This document shows, one piece after another, positions 18,135 to 26,695 of a stretch of DNA of 64,000 bases. The notes below the pieces were generated by a model. It ran no database searches. It saw nothing but the letters and a program-made list of their open reading frames with translations, and was not told the origin of the DNA. The position numbers and the translations under genes are program-made. Position 1 is the stretch's first letter. Each line of letters begins with the position of its first letter. Location: positions 62,001 to 126,000 of the forward strand of contig NZ_JBHUER010000007.1 in assembly GCF_042681025.1 (NCBI RefSeq), read 5' to 3'. This DNA comes from Methylopila henanensis (GTDB lineage Bacteria; Pseudomonadota; Alphaproteobacteria; Rhizobiales; Methylopilaceae).

Positions 18135-18163
18135 AAAACAAAACGGCCCGCGAGGACGCGGGC
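18135..18163 (-). terminator. Terminator-like hairpin in the rpmH leader
   Basis: In the minus-strand transcript a 7-bp stem GCCCGCG/CGCGGGC with a 4-nt loop is followed by a U-rich tail (CGTTTTGTTTTG). It lies between the rpmH promoter and start codon, so it could act as an attenuator, or mark the end of read-through transcripts. Confidence 0.55.
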
Positions 18164-18177
18164 GCGATCACGGGCGG

Positions 18178-18207
18178 CTTATAGTGTCGGCGACGCCGCG
18201 AAGTCAA
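18178..18207 (-). promoter_or_regulatory. Sigma-70-type promoter of rpmH-rnpA-yidC
   Basis: Minus strand: TTGACT (-35, 18202-18207), an 18-bp spacer and TATAAG (-10, 18178-18183). Transcription would begin near 18171, giving a leader of about 105 nt that contains the hairpin at 18135-18163. Confidence 0.7.
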
Positions 18208-18365
18208 TGACGCGGCGGCGCCGTTGACGCGATCCTGAAAGGGCGTCCGGGCGCGGCGGGCGGGGGCCGGCGGCGGCGTTTCCGGCGGCTCCGGTTTGAC
18301 GAACCCTCTGGCCCGCCGCATCATCCGCGCCGCGCGCCGCTTTTCCCGTTTGCGCCCCCGACGCC

Positions 18366-19823
18366 ATGACAGCCGACACCTTTCCATCACCCACGGGCGG
18401 ACGACTGGGCCTTTCCGGCAAGCTGCTCGGCCTGACCGTTGCGTTCGTCATGCTGGCGGAAGTGCTGGTCTACGTGCCGTCGATCGCGAACTTCCGGCTG
18501 AACTTCCTCGACGACCAGATGAACCGGGCGCGCACGGCGGCGCTGGCGCTCGACGCGGCCCCGGAGGGGGCGGTGGCGGAGCCGCTGGCGCGACGCCTGC
18601 TCAAGAGCGTGGGCGCCGTGGCGCTCGCGCTGAAGGACGGCGACGCGAGGCGGCTGCTCGCGGTCTCCGACATGCCGGCGGAAGTGGCGGTGACCGTCGA
18701 TCTCCGCGATCCGGTCGGCCCCAGCTCCGTCATCGACGCGTTCGACACGCTGCTGAACGGCCACAAGCGCCTCGCGCGGGTGGTGGACGAGGCGCACGGC
18801 CAGGGCGAGTTCATCGAGATCGTCGTCGACGAGACCGAGCTCAGACGCGCGATGCTGTCGTTCTCCGGCACGGTGCTGATGCTGTCGGCGCTGATCTCGA
18901 TGATCGCCGCGGCGCTGGTCTATGTGGCGCTCGACCGGATCATAGTGCGCCCGGTGCGGCGCCTGACCGCCACCATGGTCGGCTTCGCCGCGGCGCCCGA
19001 AGACGCCAGCCGGATCGTGGTGGCGTCCGGCCGCGCCGACGAGATCGGCGTCGCCGAGGCCGAGCTCGCCCGCATGCAGACGGAAATCCACGACCAGCTG
19101 CAGCAGAAGTCCCGCCTCGCGGCGCTCGGGCTCGCGGTCAGCAAGATCAACCACGACCTGCGCAACCTGCTGGCCTCCGCGCAGCTGATGTCGGACCGCC
19201 TCGGCACGGTCGCCGACCCCACGGTGCAGAAGCTCGCGCCTAAGCTGATCGGCACGCTCGACCGCGCCATCGCCTTCTGCCAGTCGACGCTGTCCTACGG
19301 CCGCGCGCAGGAGCGCCCGCCGGCGCGCCGCATGGCGCCCTTCGCCGAGGTGGTGGAGGAGGTGCGCACCGCGCTCGGCGTCGCGCCCCATGGCCGGGTC
19401 GGCTTCGCCGCGGCGGTGGAGCGCGGGCTGCTGATCGACGCTGATTCGGAGCAGATTTTCCGCGTGCTGCTCAATCTCGGCCGCAACGCCGTGCAGGCGT
19501 TCGAGAGCCGCGGCGAGCCGGACCCGGATCGCGACCAAATCCGCATCTCCGGGCGGCGCGAGGGCGGCGTGGTGGTGATCGAGGTGTCCGACACCGGGCC
19601 GGGCGTGCCGCGCAAGGCGCGCGAGCACATGTTCGAGCCGTTCCAGGGCTCCACCCGCGCCGGCGGCTCCGGGCTCGGGCTCGCCATCGCCGCCGAACTG
19701 GTGCGCGCTCATGGCGGCTCGATCGCCCTGGTCGACGGCACCATCGGCGCCACCTTCCGCATCACGGTTCCGGACCGCCCGATCGACCTGCAGGCGCGCG
19801 CGCGCCAGCGCGCCAGCGCGTGA
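18366..19823 (+). CDS. Membrane sensor histidine kinase with HAMP domain
   Basis: 485 aa. TM1 is about residues 18-38, a periplasmic domain about 39-165, TM2 about 168-190, then HAMP (RPVRRLTATM). The phosphoacceptor region is ALGLAVSKINHDLRNLLASAQL with H263, a non-canonical H-box (HDLRN). The ATPase domain has N-box NLGRNAVQAF, G1 DTGPGVP and G2 GGSGLGLAI. No response regulator is adjacent, so the partner is encoded elsewhere. Stimulus unknown. Confidence 0.9.
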   Translation: MTADTFPSPTGGRLGLSGKLLGLTVAFVMLAEVLVYVPSIANFRLNFLDDQMNRARTAALALDAAPEGAVAEPLARRLLKSVGAVALALKDGDARRLLAVSDMPAEVAVTVDLRDPVGPSSVIDAFDTLLNGHKRLARVVDEAHGQGEFIEIVVDETELRRAMLSFSGTVLMLSALISMIAAALVYVALDRIIVRPVRRLTATMVGFAAAPEDASRIVVASGRADEIGVAEAELARMQTEIHDQLQQKSRLAALGLAVSKINHDLRNLLASAQLMSDRLGTVADPTVQKLAPKLIGTLDRAIAFCQSTLSYGRAQERPPARRMAPFAEVVEEVRTALGVAPHGRVGFAAAVERGLLIDADSEQIFRVLLNLGRNAVQAFESRGEPDPDRDQIRISGRREGGVVVIEVSDTGPGVPRKAREHMFEPFQGSTRAGGSGLGLAIAAELVRAHGGSIALVDGTIGATFRITVPDRPIDLQARARQRASA

Positions 19824-19928
19824 CCCGGCCCGGCGCGGCGGATTTAAGCCGCGCATCGCGGCGCTTGCATTCCGTCCGGCGAGCGGCTAACTAACCGCCC
19901 TCGCCGTCGGGCAACGCCCGCGGCCAGC

Positions 19929-20005
19929 GCGCCCGTAGCTCAGCTGGATAGAGCACCAGACTACGAATCTGGGGGTCAGAGGTTCGAATCCTTTCGGGCG
20001 CGCCA
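19929..20005 (+). tRNA. trnR: tRNA-Arg (ACG)
   Basis: 77 nt with encoded CCA. Acceptor GCGCCCG pairs with CGGGCGC at 19995-20001. The anticodon arm CCAGA-CTACGAA-TCTGG gives ACG, and the T arm contains GGTTCGAATCC. The integrase gene of an integrated element ends 2 bp after the CCA, so the 3' end of this tRNA is the probable attachment site. Confidence 0.97.
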
Positions 20006-20006
20006 T

Positions 20007-21137
20007 TCATCCCACTGAAATCGCTAAGCATTTTGACGCCGCCGGGATAAGCCCGTTCCCCGTGGTTTGCAGCCGGTTTGCAAACGCTGTTGCTTCGGCG
20101 TTCTCAAACAGGTGGATCGCCGCTTCCGACAGCCGCTTGGTCCGGGAGAGGTAGCTTTCGAGAATCCGGGTCGCGGACTCCAGCGTGTGGCCGGTGATCG
20201 CGACGATGCCCGGGATGGCGACGTTCGCCTCCGCCAGCAGGGTCACGGCCGTGCCGCGAAGGTCGTTAAAGTGCAGCCGTTCGGCGCGCTTCTCGGGATA
20301 AAGCTCCGCGTCCTTCATGCGAGCCGTCCACGCCTTGCCGAGCGCCTTGTCGTCTTTCTCGGTGTGCCACGGCCGTCCGTCCGGACGCGTGAGGATGAAC
20401 GGCCCCGCCTTGGGTGTCGCGTCGAGCATGGTCTTGAGCGCGGCCGTGCATTTCACCCACACGCGCATGTCCGTCTTGGACTGCTTCAGGCTGATCGCGT
20501 CGCCGTCGTAGTCGGACCAGCGGAGCCGCACGAGGTCGCCGTAGCGCTGCCCGGTGTGGATCGCAAGGATCATGGCGCGCTGAAGCTCGACGGGCGCGCC
20601 GTCCATGAACTTCACGATCTCCGCCTCGGTCTAAATCTTGTCCGAGCGATCGCCGTCGTACAGGCGCTCGAAGCCCTTCAAGGGGTTGCGCGCGATGCGG
20701 CCCTTCCGCAGGGCGTAGGAGAACACGGCCGACAGGATCGTGAGCCGGTTGTCGGCGTCCCGGGGCCGGTCGCGGCCGATCTCTTCTTGGTAGTCGATGA
20801 ACTTTCCGATGACCCGGGGGGAGGCCAGCGCGACGACGGGCATCGTCCCGAACTTGGTCTCCAGATGCGTCAGCATCCGCTTGTACTCGCGCCGAGTGGA
20901 CAGCGGCTTGCTCACGAACTTCGGCGACGCCTGATACTCCCGCATGAGCCCGCCCACGGTGCCCGCGTCCCGAGGGGCCACACGCTCCGCGTCCTGATAG
21001 TCCGCAAGGAACTGAGCGGAGCCGGGGACGCCGGTGAGCCGCTTCCCGCTGCCGCGATGGTAGAAGTAGAGCCGCATCGAGCCGTCCGCGAGCCGCTTGC
21101 GGACTTGGTTCACGCCCTTCAAATCAACCGCCACCAT
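20007..21137 (-). pseudogene. Tyrosine-type site-specific integrase with an in-frame stop
   Basis: A single reading frame from 21137 to 20007 is interrupted once by TAG at 20631-20633 (context RSDKI-stop-TEAEIVKF). Restoring that codon gives about 376 aa with an N-terminal SAM-like domain (REYQASPKFVSKPLSTRREYKRML) and a catalytic domain: first Arg in HTGQRYGDLVRLRW, later HFNDLRGTAVTLLAEA and GHTLESATRILESY with the Tyr nucleophile. It ends 2 bp from tRNA-Arg, typical for elements that integrate in tRNA genes. It may be inactive, suppressed, or carry a sequencing error. Start 21137 overlaps the AlpA-like gene by 14 bp. Confidence 0.88.
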
Positions 21138-21405
21138 GCTCGGCTTCCCATCTCGCCAACGCCGCATCGGCGTCATCAGCAAAGCCTTGCACGACTCCGT
21201 CGAGTCTAAAAACGGCCTGTCTGAGTGCTTCGACCGAAATCCGGCCTGTGACATTCATGGGAGGAAGTAGTTTTTGCCTCGCATACTTGTCGTAGGTCGC
21301 CACGCTCATTGAACAAAGTTGCGCCGCCATAGTCTTATCGACCATGAGCGGGGCGAGATTGGTCAAGAGCAAGTTGCGGCTTGGCCTCTTGTCTTCGACT
21401 TCCAT
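21124..21405 (-). CDS. AlpA/excisionase-like helix-turn-helix protein
   Basis: 93 aa. Residues about 18-60 (PLMVDKTMAAQLCSMSVATYDKYARQKLLPP) match the MerR-like helix-turn-helix of AlpA/Xis proteins carried by tRNA-integrating islands. It is coupled to the integrase by a 14-bp overlap. A role in directing excision or activating the integrase operon is likely by family, not proven here. Confidence 0.7.
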   Translation of the reverse strand: MEVEDKRPSRNLLLTNLAPLMVDKTMAAQLCSMSVATYDKYARQKLLPPMNVTGRISVEALRQAVFRLDGVVQGFADDADAALARWEAEHGGG

Positions 21406-21529
21406 GGTCCTGACACACGTCTCCCGTGTCGCTCCATGGGCGAAACGGCGGGTTGCGGCTGGGGTACGGCGGTCAGGACACCGTGGCCCAGATATAGCGT
21501 GGATCAGCGACCCGCGCCAGCGGCGCGGC

Positions 21530-21859
21530 TCAGAAACTACCGTTGAGACGGACGTTTACGGCGCCCGAGGGATTGTTCTCCGAAGTAACGGCGACGCCGA
21601 TATACGTGTTTCCGGAGGCCGTCTTATTGGCGAGCTTCGTAGTCGAGTCCCAATAGACCTTGTCACCGATGTTGATGGCGAGTGCGGACACCTTCGGAAG
21701 CGTGTGCACGCCAACCGTCACGAGGTCGAGGTCGGCTCCGGTTTCGGCGTCGCCAGCGGCCACGCCGTACAGCGCGCCGACCACCACGACGTCGCCGGAG
21801 GCGACGACGGCGGGGCTGGGGATCGTGATGTTTTCGCCCTTCTGGACGTGGTTACGCAT
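21530..21859 (-). CDS. DUF2190-family phage capsid-associated protein
   Basis: 109 aa, beta-rich, with GENITIPSPAVVASGDVVVVGALYGVAAGDAETG near the start and GDKVYWDSTTKLANKTASG later, the DUF2190 signature. Members lie beside capsid genes and may decorate or stabilise heads. It is the last head gene of the minus-strand operon, 124 bp upstream of the AlpA-like gene. Confidence 0.75.
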   Translation of the reverse strand: MRNHVQKGENITIPSPAVVASGDVVVVGALYGVAAGDAETGADLDLVTVGVHTLPKVSALAINIGDKVYWDSTTKLANKTASGNTYIGVAVTSENNPSGAVNVRLNGSF

Positions 21860-22103
21860 GGTCGAGCCCTTTCGAGGTTCTGAAGGTGAAGGCGTTGCGG
21901 GTGCGCCCGGCCATGGTCGCGATCTCTTGGTCCAGCGCGACCATGGCGCGCGCCAGTTCGGCGTCGGATCGGTATTCAACTTCCTCGCCGTTCGCGTCGC
22001 GGACCCGGCGCACGCCGTTGTATCGAGCTTCCTCAAGCTCGACGCGGGCGCACCGGAGCCGCTTCAGCCGCTCGGCGGCGGCTTGTTCGTCAGGTCCGCT
22101 CAC
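21852..22103 (-). CDS. gpW-like head completion protein
   Basis: 83 aa from a GTG start at 22103 that overlaps the capsid stop (GTGA). EVEYRSDAELARAMVALDQEIA resembles the C-terminal half of lambda gpW-type head-tail joining proteins. Stop and start overlap both neighbours. In most phages gpW lies between terminase and portal; here it follows the capsid gene. Confidence 0.65.
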   Translation of the reverse strand: MSGPDEQAAAERLKRLRCARVELEEARYNGVRRVRDANGEEVEYRSDAELARAMVALDQEIATMAGRTRNAFTFRTSKGLDHA

Positions 22104-23302
22104 GGTCCCGGGTTCCGGACCGCGCCGCGCCAGTCGAGCGCGCCCGCGCCGAAGTCGAGCACGACGCGGAACTCGCGGCTGAGCACTTCCCAGCCCTCGC
22201 GCTCGCTCATCTGCGGCCCCGGAGCCGACGACAGGTAGCTGTATTCGAGGATCGGCGCGGAGGCCGGGTCCGCGACCACGAACCACGAGTCGGCCGTGAT
22301 CCGAGGCTCGACCAAGAGCGTAAGCTTCTGGCTGAAGGGATTCACGTCCGCCGTGGTCGCCGCATAGATGCTGGCGAGTACCTTTTCGGCTTCGGTCTCC
22401 AGTTCGGGACCGACCACGAGATAGCGGGGCGTGACCGCGATGCGGGTCTTGCCGTCGAGCCCGGTCTGATTCCGCATGGCGAGGCGAGCGTCGGACAGCG
22501 CCTCGACGCTCAGGGCTGCGCCCGTCAGAAGGTTGCCGTGGTCGGCATGGAAGAGCCGCTTCGTGTCGCCCATCACAAGACCGGCCCCGTTGGACTGCGA
22601 CAGCAGCCCCCACAGGAGCGCGGCTTCCGTCTGAGCGGCGGCCTGCCCGGCGGCGGTCGCCCAATCATTGAACGCCCCGAGGTCATCATTGATGAGCGCC
22701 TTGCGGGAGATGGTGAAGAGCGCGCCATAGGTGTCGAGCGCGTAGCTCTCGACGGCCTCGGACCGGGAGACGTGCTTGATCTCCCCGCTCTCGCTCACCT
22801 TCTGAAGCGCGCCGATCTCTCCGAGACGGAGCGCTGACCCGGTGCGGAAGTCCACGCGTGAGCCCTGCCGCGCAAGCGTCTTCAGGACCGACGCGGCGGC
22901 CGTGTAGGACGCCAGCAGCGTCCGGCGGCCCGCGCCCGTGAGAAGGGCCGGAAAGTCGCTGGTAGTCGTCATGGCGGCGCGGAAGAGCGCGTCCGGGTCC
23001 ATGCCGACCGTCGAGACGCCGCGCGCCTCCAGAGAGGCCCGGGCGAAGTCGCGGAGAGAGAAGCCCAGGAACGGCCGGGCCGCCTCCGCGCGGGCGTCGT
23101 CGAGCGCCACGCCGCCGCGAGTGGCGAGCGCGTCTTCCATGGCGCGGCGCTGGATAGCCGGGTCAGCCTCGGGCGCGGCCGTGCGGGTGCGCGGCGTGCG
23201 GCGGGTGCGGTCTTGCATCGCCTCGAAGGCGGCGGCCCGGGCTTCCGTGGGGGTCGCCTCCGCGTCGATCTGCTCATCCGCCCACGGCGCGGGCGATACC
23301 AC
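22100..23302 (-). CDS. Phage major capsid protein (Mu gpT-like), probably the detached half of a protease-capsid fusion
   Basis: Minus-strand frame ending at 22100; from GTG 23302 it would be 400 aa. Residues from FLGFSLRDFARASLEARG onward (TTSDFPALLTGAGRRTLLASY, FTISRKALINDDLGAF, TAEAALLWGLL-like core and a C-terminal EWEVLSREFRVVLDFGAG-like end) match Mu-type capsid proteins encoded as a single prohead protease-capsid polypeptide. The protease frame upstream ends at 23274 in a different frame; removing one G from GTGGGCGG would join them. Either a frameshift mutation, a programmed shift, or separate translation from the GTG. Confidence 0.75.
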   Translation of the reverse strand: MVSPAPWADEQIDAEATPTEARAAAFEAMQDRTRRTPRTRTAAPEADPAIQRRAMEDALATRGGVALDDARAEAARPFLGFSLRDFARASLEARGVSTVGMDPDALFRAAMTTTSDFPALLTGAGRRTLLASYTAAASVLKTLARQGSRVDFRTGSALRLGEIGALQKVSESGEIKHVSRSEAVESYALDTYGALFTISRKALINDDLGAFNDWATAAGQAAAQTEAALLWGLLSQSNGAGLVMGDTKRLFHADHGNLLTGAALSVEALSDARLAMRNQTGLDGKTRIAVTPRYLVVGPELETEAEKVLASIYAATTADVNPFSQKLTLLVEPRITADSWFVVADPASAPILEYSYLSSAPGPQMSEREGWEVLSREFRVVLDFGAGALDWRGAVRNPGP

Positions 23303-23984
23303 GGATGGCGGCGCGGGTTTCAGTGACGGTCGGCTCGGCTTCGGGCCGCTCGACGGTCTGGACGTCATCTTCTTCCATGGTGCGACTCCTAAAGCTCGCT
23401 GCGGGATCAGCGGCCACGGGGACCGCGCTGACTTCGAAGACCGCCCACGAGGTGGCGGTGCGGATGCGTTGGCCGCCCTCGACGCTCTCGCGCCAGTTGG
23501 CGACCGGGTAGCCGACAGAGACGCCGCGTAGCGTGCCCTCCCGGATGCGGGTGACGGCCGGGGCGGCGTCGTCTGCGGTCGAGAGACGGAGGACCGCCAC
23601 GAGGCGGCCCGGCTCATGCCGGAGGCTCTGGACCACGCCGATCACGTCGCGCGCGCCGCCCTGCCGATGGCCGTCGAGCAAGGGCGCGCCGCCAAGGCTC
23701 GCGGTGTCCAGCCCGGCCGGGTCCAGCCGCTCGATAAAGCCGCCGCGCGCGTCGCGCCGCGCCACGTCCGCATAGGCCGTGATGACGGCCTCGGCGGTCA
23801 TGGCGTCACCATCGAATGTGCTCGGGCCGAACGAGCCGCGACGAACGATCAGGGGTGCGGCTTCGGCCGGGATGCGCCGCAGAATGGTGCGCTCCGCCAT
23901 CACGTCGTCACGCTCGGGGCGGACCCACGTCGGATCGTTCTTGCGCTTCCCGGCCACGCCGGTCGCGACCCTGCCGCTAGGCAT
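23274..23984 (-). CDS. HK97-type prohead protease
   Basis: 236 aa. Catalytic His is seen in LLDGHRQGG and Ser in LRGVSVGY, with FEVSAVPVAADP after them, the usual layout of phage prohead proteases. ATG 23984 overlaps the portal stop by 8 bp. The C-terminus ends at the frame break that separates it from the capsid protein. Confidence 0.85.
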   Translation of the reverse strand: MPSGRVATGVAGKRKNDPTWVRPERDDVMAERTILRRIPAEAAPLIVRRGSFGPSTFDGDAMTAEAVITAYADVARRDARGGFIERLDPAGLDTASLGGAPLLDGHRQGGARDVIGVVQSLRHEPGRLVAVLRLSTADDAAPAVTRIREGTLRGVSVGYPVANWRESVEGGQRIRTATSWAVFEVSAVPVAADPAASFRSRTMEEDDVQTVERPEAEPTVTETRAAIRGIARAVGG

Positions 23985-25324
23985 CGGCGAACTCCTCGGT
24001 TGCTGCGAGCTCCGGCGCGCCGAAGGACAAACCCAAGGCGGCTTCGCGCTCCCGGTCGGCGGCGATCTCCGCGTCTAGTTCCTCGACGCTCCAGCCGCGT
24101 TCGGCGACCTTCTGGCGGCGCGATGCGAGGCCCGCGTTGATCTCCGCAACGTCGGCTTCAATCGCCTTCTGCGGGTCCACCTGAGCCCATGCGGGCGGGA
24201 GCCATTCGGCGGTCGCCTCGGGCACGCCCGTGAGAAGCTGCACGCGGCCCCAGACGGGGCGGAGCATCTGCGGCACGAGCACGCCGTACTGGACTTGCTC
24301 GACACGGGGCGCGGAACGGGATGAGGCCCGCGCGGAGGCTCGAATAGTTCGCCCCGGAGAGGTCGCCATCGAGCATGTGGCTCGGCAGGCCAAGGCCCGC
24401 CGCGAGGCCCCGAAGCGAATGCTTCACGAACTCGGCGGTCTGCTGAGCCTGCTGCGGGGTGTTGAATTTGATGTCGAAGCCGTTCGGAAGCCGCCGGACG
24501 GTGCCGGGCTCCAGCGAGATATCAGCGGGGTCGCCGTCGAACGGCTCGCCCGCGCCGTTCTGGTCCACGAGGAAGGCGGCATGCATGGCCGCGACCTTCG
24601 CGCCGACCAAGAGCGCATCGGTCAATTGGTCCAGTTCGTTCGCTGGCAAAATGATCGGCGCGAGCCACGAGACGCCGCGCACCTGCCCCGGGGCGATAGC
24701 GGCCATGACGTGGAGCACGTCGGCGGCGTCCACCCGGACGGGTGCGGCATAGCTGGCGAACGCCTGTGTCGGCCGGTGCGGGAGCACCCAATAGGCAACG
24801 CGGCGGCCGGAGGCGTCGAACTCAACGCCCTGCACGATGTAGCCGCCCCCGTCGAGGTCGCGGGTCATCGACTCGTCAACCTGCTCCGCCGGAATGACGA
24901 GCGCCCGGAAGCCCTCGTCTTCAGCCCGCAGCAGGACGAAGGACTCGCCGTCCTCAACGAGTGCCCGGGCGATGACCGCCTGAAGGCCCCAGAAGTCCGT
25001 GCGGCCGTCCGCGTCGGCGTCGAGCGCCCACGTGTCGAATTCGGCGACGGCCTCCGCGCTCTCACTCGTGGGGCGGATGCCGGAGCCCACGAGCGCCGTT
25101 GTCCAGTTCGCGACCGCGTTGCTGAGCCACTGATTGTTCCGGGTGAGGTAGCGGGCGCGCGCCCGGACCATGAACGCCGCCGCGCCGATCTCCGGGTTGA
25201 TTGGCCCGAACGTCCCGACGCCGCGCAAGCGCCGACCGCCCGCAGCGCCGTCGAAGCGGCGGACCGCGTTCGGAGCGGCGGGACGGATCAGATTCGCCAG
25301 AGCGGTGCGGGCGCGGTCGAGCAT
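23977..25324 (-). pseudogene. Phage portal protein (lambda gpB-like), frameshifted
   Basis: The first about 340 residues (start 25324) form a lambda-type portal: RARARYLTRNNQWLSNAVANWTTALVGSGI, EDGESFVLL and LRGLAAGLGLPSHMLDGDLSGANYSS. Near 24307-24312 the frame breaks: one extra C in a CCCC run shifts it, and the natural C-terminus continues in the next frame (VEQVQYGVLVPQML to ATEEFADA, ending at 23977). Deleting that base gives an uninterrupted portal of normal length. Could be decay or an assembly error. Confidence 0.85.
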
Positions 25325-25977
25325 CAGTGCGTCGCCGCTCCGGGCTCGCGGACCACGCCCACGAGCTTCGCCATGACGGTCGCGAGGTCGATCATCGTGA
25401 GCGTGCGAAGCTCATAGCCGTCGCCCGCGTGGAAGTTGGTCCCGACCGACCCGCCGCCCGGGTTGCGATAAAAGCCGTTGCGGACCCGGGCTTTGATGCG
25501 CGGCCGGTCGTCGTCGGGATGGCGGAACGAGCCGATCTCAAGCGCCCAGCCATCCACGCCCGTCACGTGCATGTCCAAGAGATATTCGGCGGGCGTGAGG
25601 GGCTTGCGCGAGGGATCGGCGCGAAGCGTCGGGATGCCCTCCGGCCAATCGTCCACGTTCCAGTTCGTCAGCGCGTTCGACGCCGCGAGCAACACATCGG
25701 AGTCGTTGAAGCCGTGGTCGCAGAGGCGGCCAAGGCAAGCGCCGATGAAGACCTCCGGCGCGCCGTAGAGATACGCACCCTTCCGGTCGCCCATGTAGAG
25801 CGCGGCCGGGGTGATGTAGTTGCGGCGGACGAAGCCCCGAAAGCGGGCCACGAGGCCGTCGCGGTCGAGCGTGCCGCCCTCGGATAGGCGCTCCGCGACC
25901 TCAACCGACGTAATGCCGCTCTCGCGGTCCATGGTCTCCGGGACGTCCCGCGCGGGCCAAGCGATTTCGGTCTGCAT
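25324..25977 (-). CDS. Unidentified phage-element protein
   Basis: 217 aa, ending on the portal start codon (ATGA-type overlap), so it is the first gene of the head operon. SGITSVEVAERLSEGGTLDRDGL (about 20-45) could be a small helix-turn-helix, but I do not recognise the family. No catalytic motif or membrane segment. A 16-bp palindrome (26050-26065) lies 72 bp upstream of its start. Confidence 0.65.
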   Translation of the reverse strand: MQTEIAWPARDVPETMDRESGITSVEVAERLSEGGTLDRDGLVARFRGFVRRNYITPAALYMGDRKGAYLYGAPEVFIGACLGRLCDHGFNDSDVLLAASNALTNWNVDDWPEGIPTLRADPSRKPLTPAEYLLDMHVTGVDGWALEIGSFRHPDDDRPRIKARVRNGFYRNPGGGSVGTNFHAGDGYELRTLTMIDLATVMAKLVGVVREPGAATH

Positions 25978-26049
25978 CTTCGTCTCCTCAGGAAGTTTCC
26001 CGAATAGACCGAGTCCAAAGCATGGGAGTCAAGCTGATTCGCGAGCCTG

Positions 26050-26065
26050 TTCCGTGTACACGGAA
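26050..26065. promoter_or_regulatory. 16-bp perfect palindrome, copy 1
   Basis: TTCCGTGTACACGGAA, identical to the site at 28112-28127. It sits 72 bp upstream of the first gene of the head operon (start 25977, minus strand). The spacing suits an operator for a dimeric repressor of the element. Alternatives are a recombination site or an inserted-module boundary. Confidence 0.6.
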
Positions 26066-26202
26066 GCATATTCTACCGCTGGGTGAATATCCGATAGCCA
26101 ACTTGAAGTTTACGATCCAATTTACGTCTTGCAACCGAGCTATGGACTCGGCATGATTGCTTCGCGCCCGGGGTTGTCCTGCCTCCGGTCGCGTCTCCGC
26201 GA

Positions 26203-26246
26203 AGCCCGGCCGCGCCTGATTCCTCGGCGTCGCGGTCGGGCTTTTT
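26203..26246 (+). terminator. Intrinsic terminator just before the 26263 gene
   Basis: AGCCCG (26203) pairs with CGGGCT (26242), with additional CCGCG/CGCGG pairing inside, followed by TTTTT. No plus-strand gene lies upstream, so it either ends a small RNA starting in 26066-26200 or is an attenuator for the next gene. Confidence 0.6.
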
Positions 26247-26262
26247 CGTAAGGGATTCGCCC

Positions 26263-26553
26263 ATGCGCGAAGTGACGACGACCGGACTGGCGATGGCTGG
26301 ACTTGCCGCCATGGGCGCGGCGGGCGGTCGGCGGTGCTCACTCAACGCCGTCGCCTATGGCTCCCGGGCGCGCCGTCGCGCTTTCGAGCGCGAGGCAGAT
26401 CGGCTTAAGGCCAGGCTGGAGGCCGAGCTTGGCGGGCCAGTGACGGGCTGGCCCGAGAGCGAGGAAGAGTGCGAGGCGGTCGCGGCTGAACTGCCGCCGT
26501 TCCGCGAGTTCCTCGACAACATGCGCGCGCTGGCGACGAAGTGGTTTGGGTGA
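26263..26553 (+). CDS. Small hypothetical protein
   Basis: 96 aa, helical and charged (RRRAFEREADRLKARLEAELGG), with a possible short hydrophobic N-terminus. AGGGA 7 bp before ATG 26263 supports the start. No recognised family. It opens the plus-strand cargo block of the element. Confidence 0.5.
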   Translation: MREVTTTGLAMAGLAAMGAAGGRRCSLNAVAYGSRARRRAFEREADRLKARLEAELGGPVTGWPESEEECEAVAAELPPFREFLDNMRALATKWFG

Positions 26554-26607
26554 GTCGCTCCCTAAACGACCCAAATCACGAAGGAATCGGCAACTCTCGC
26601 GAAGGCG

Positions 26608-26656
26608 CCAGAATCAACTTTTGTCAAGAGCAGGATCGACACTGACCCCAGAATCA
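26608..26656 (+). promoter_or_regulatory. Direct repeat upstream of the Panacea gene
   Basis: CCAGAATCA occurs at 26608-26616 and 26648-26656, 40 bp apart, ending 40 bp before the Panacea start. TTGTCA at 26621-26626 and TATGCT near 26660 could be a promoter, though the spacing is long. Candidate autoregulatory site. Confidence 0.35.
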
Positions 26657-26695
26657 CCATATGCTAGCGCTGCGAGGCGAGAACATACAGGAAAC

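Noticed and set aside
26130..26160. Anticodon-arm-like hairpin (CCGAG, 7-nt loop, CTCGG)
   Set aside because: No acceptor, D or T arm around it; not a tRNA.
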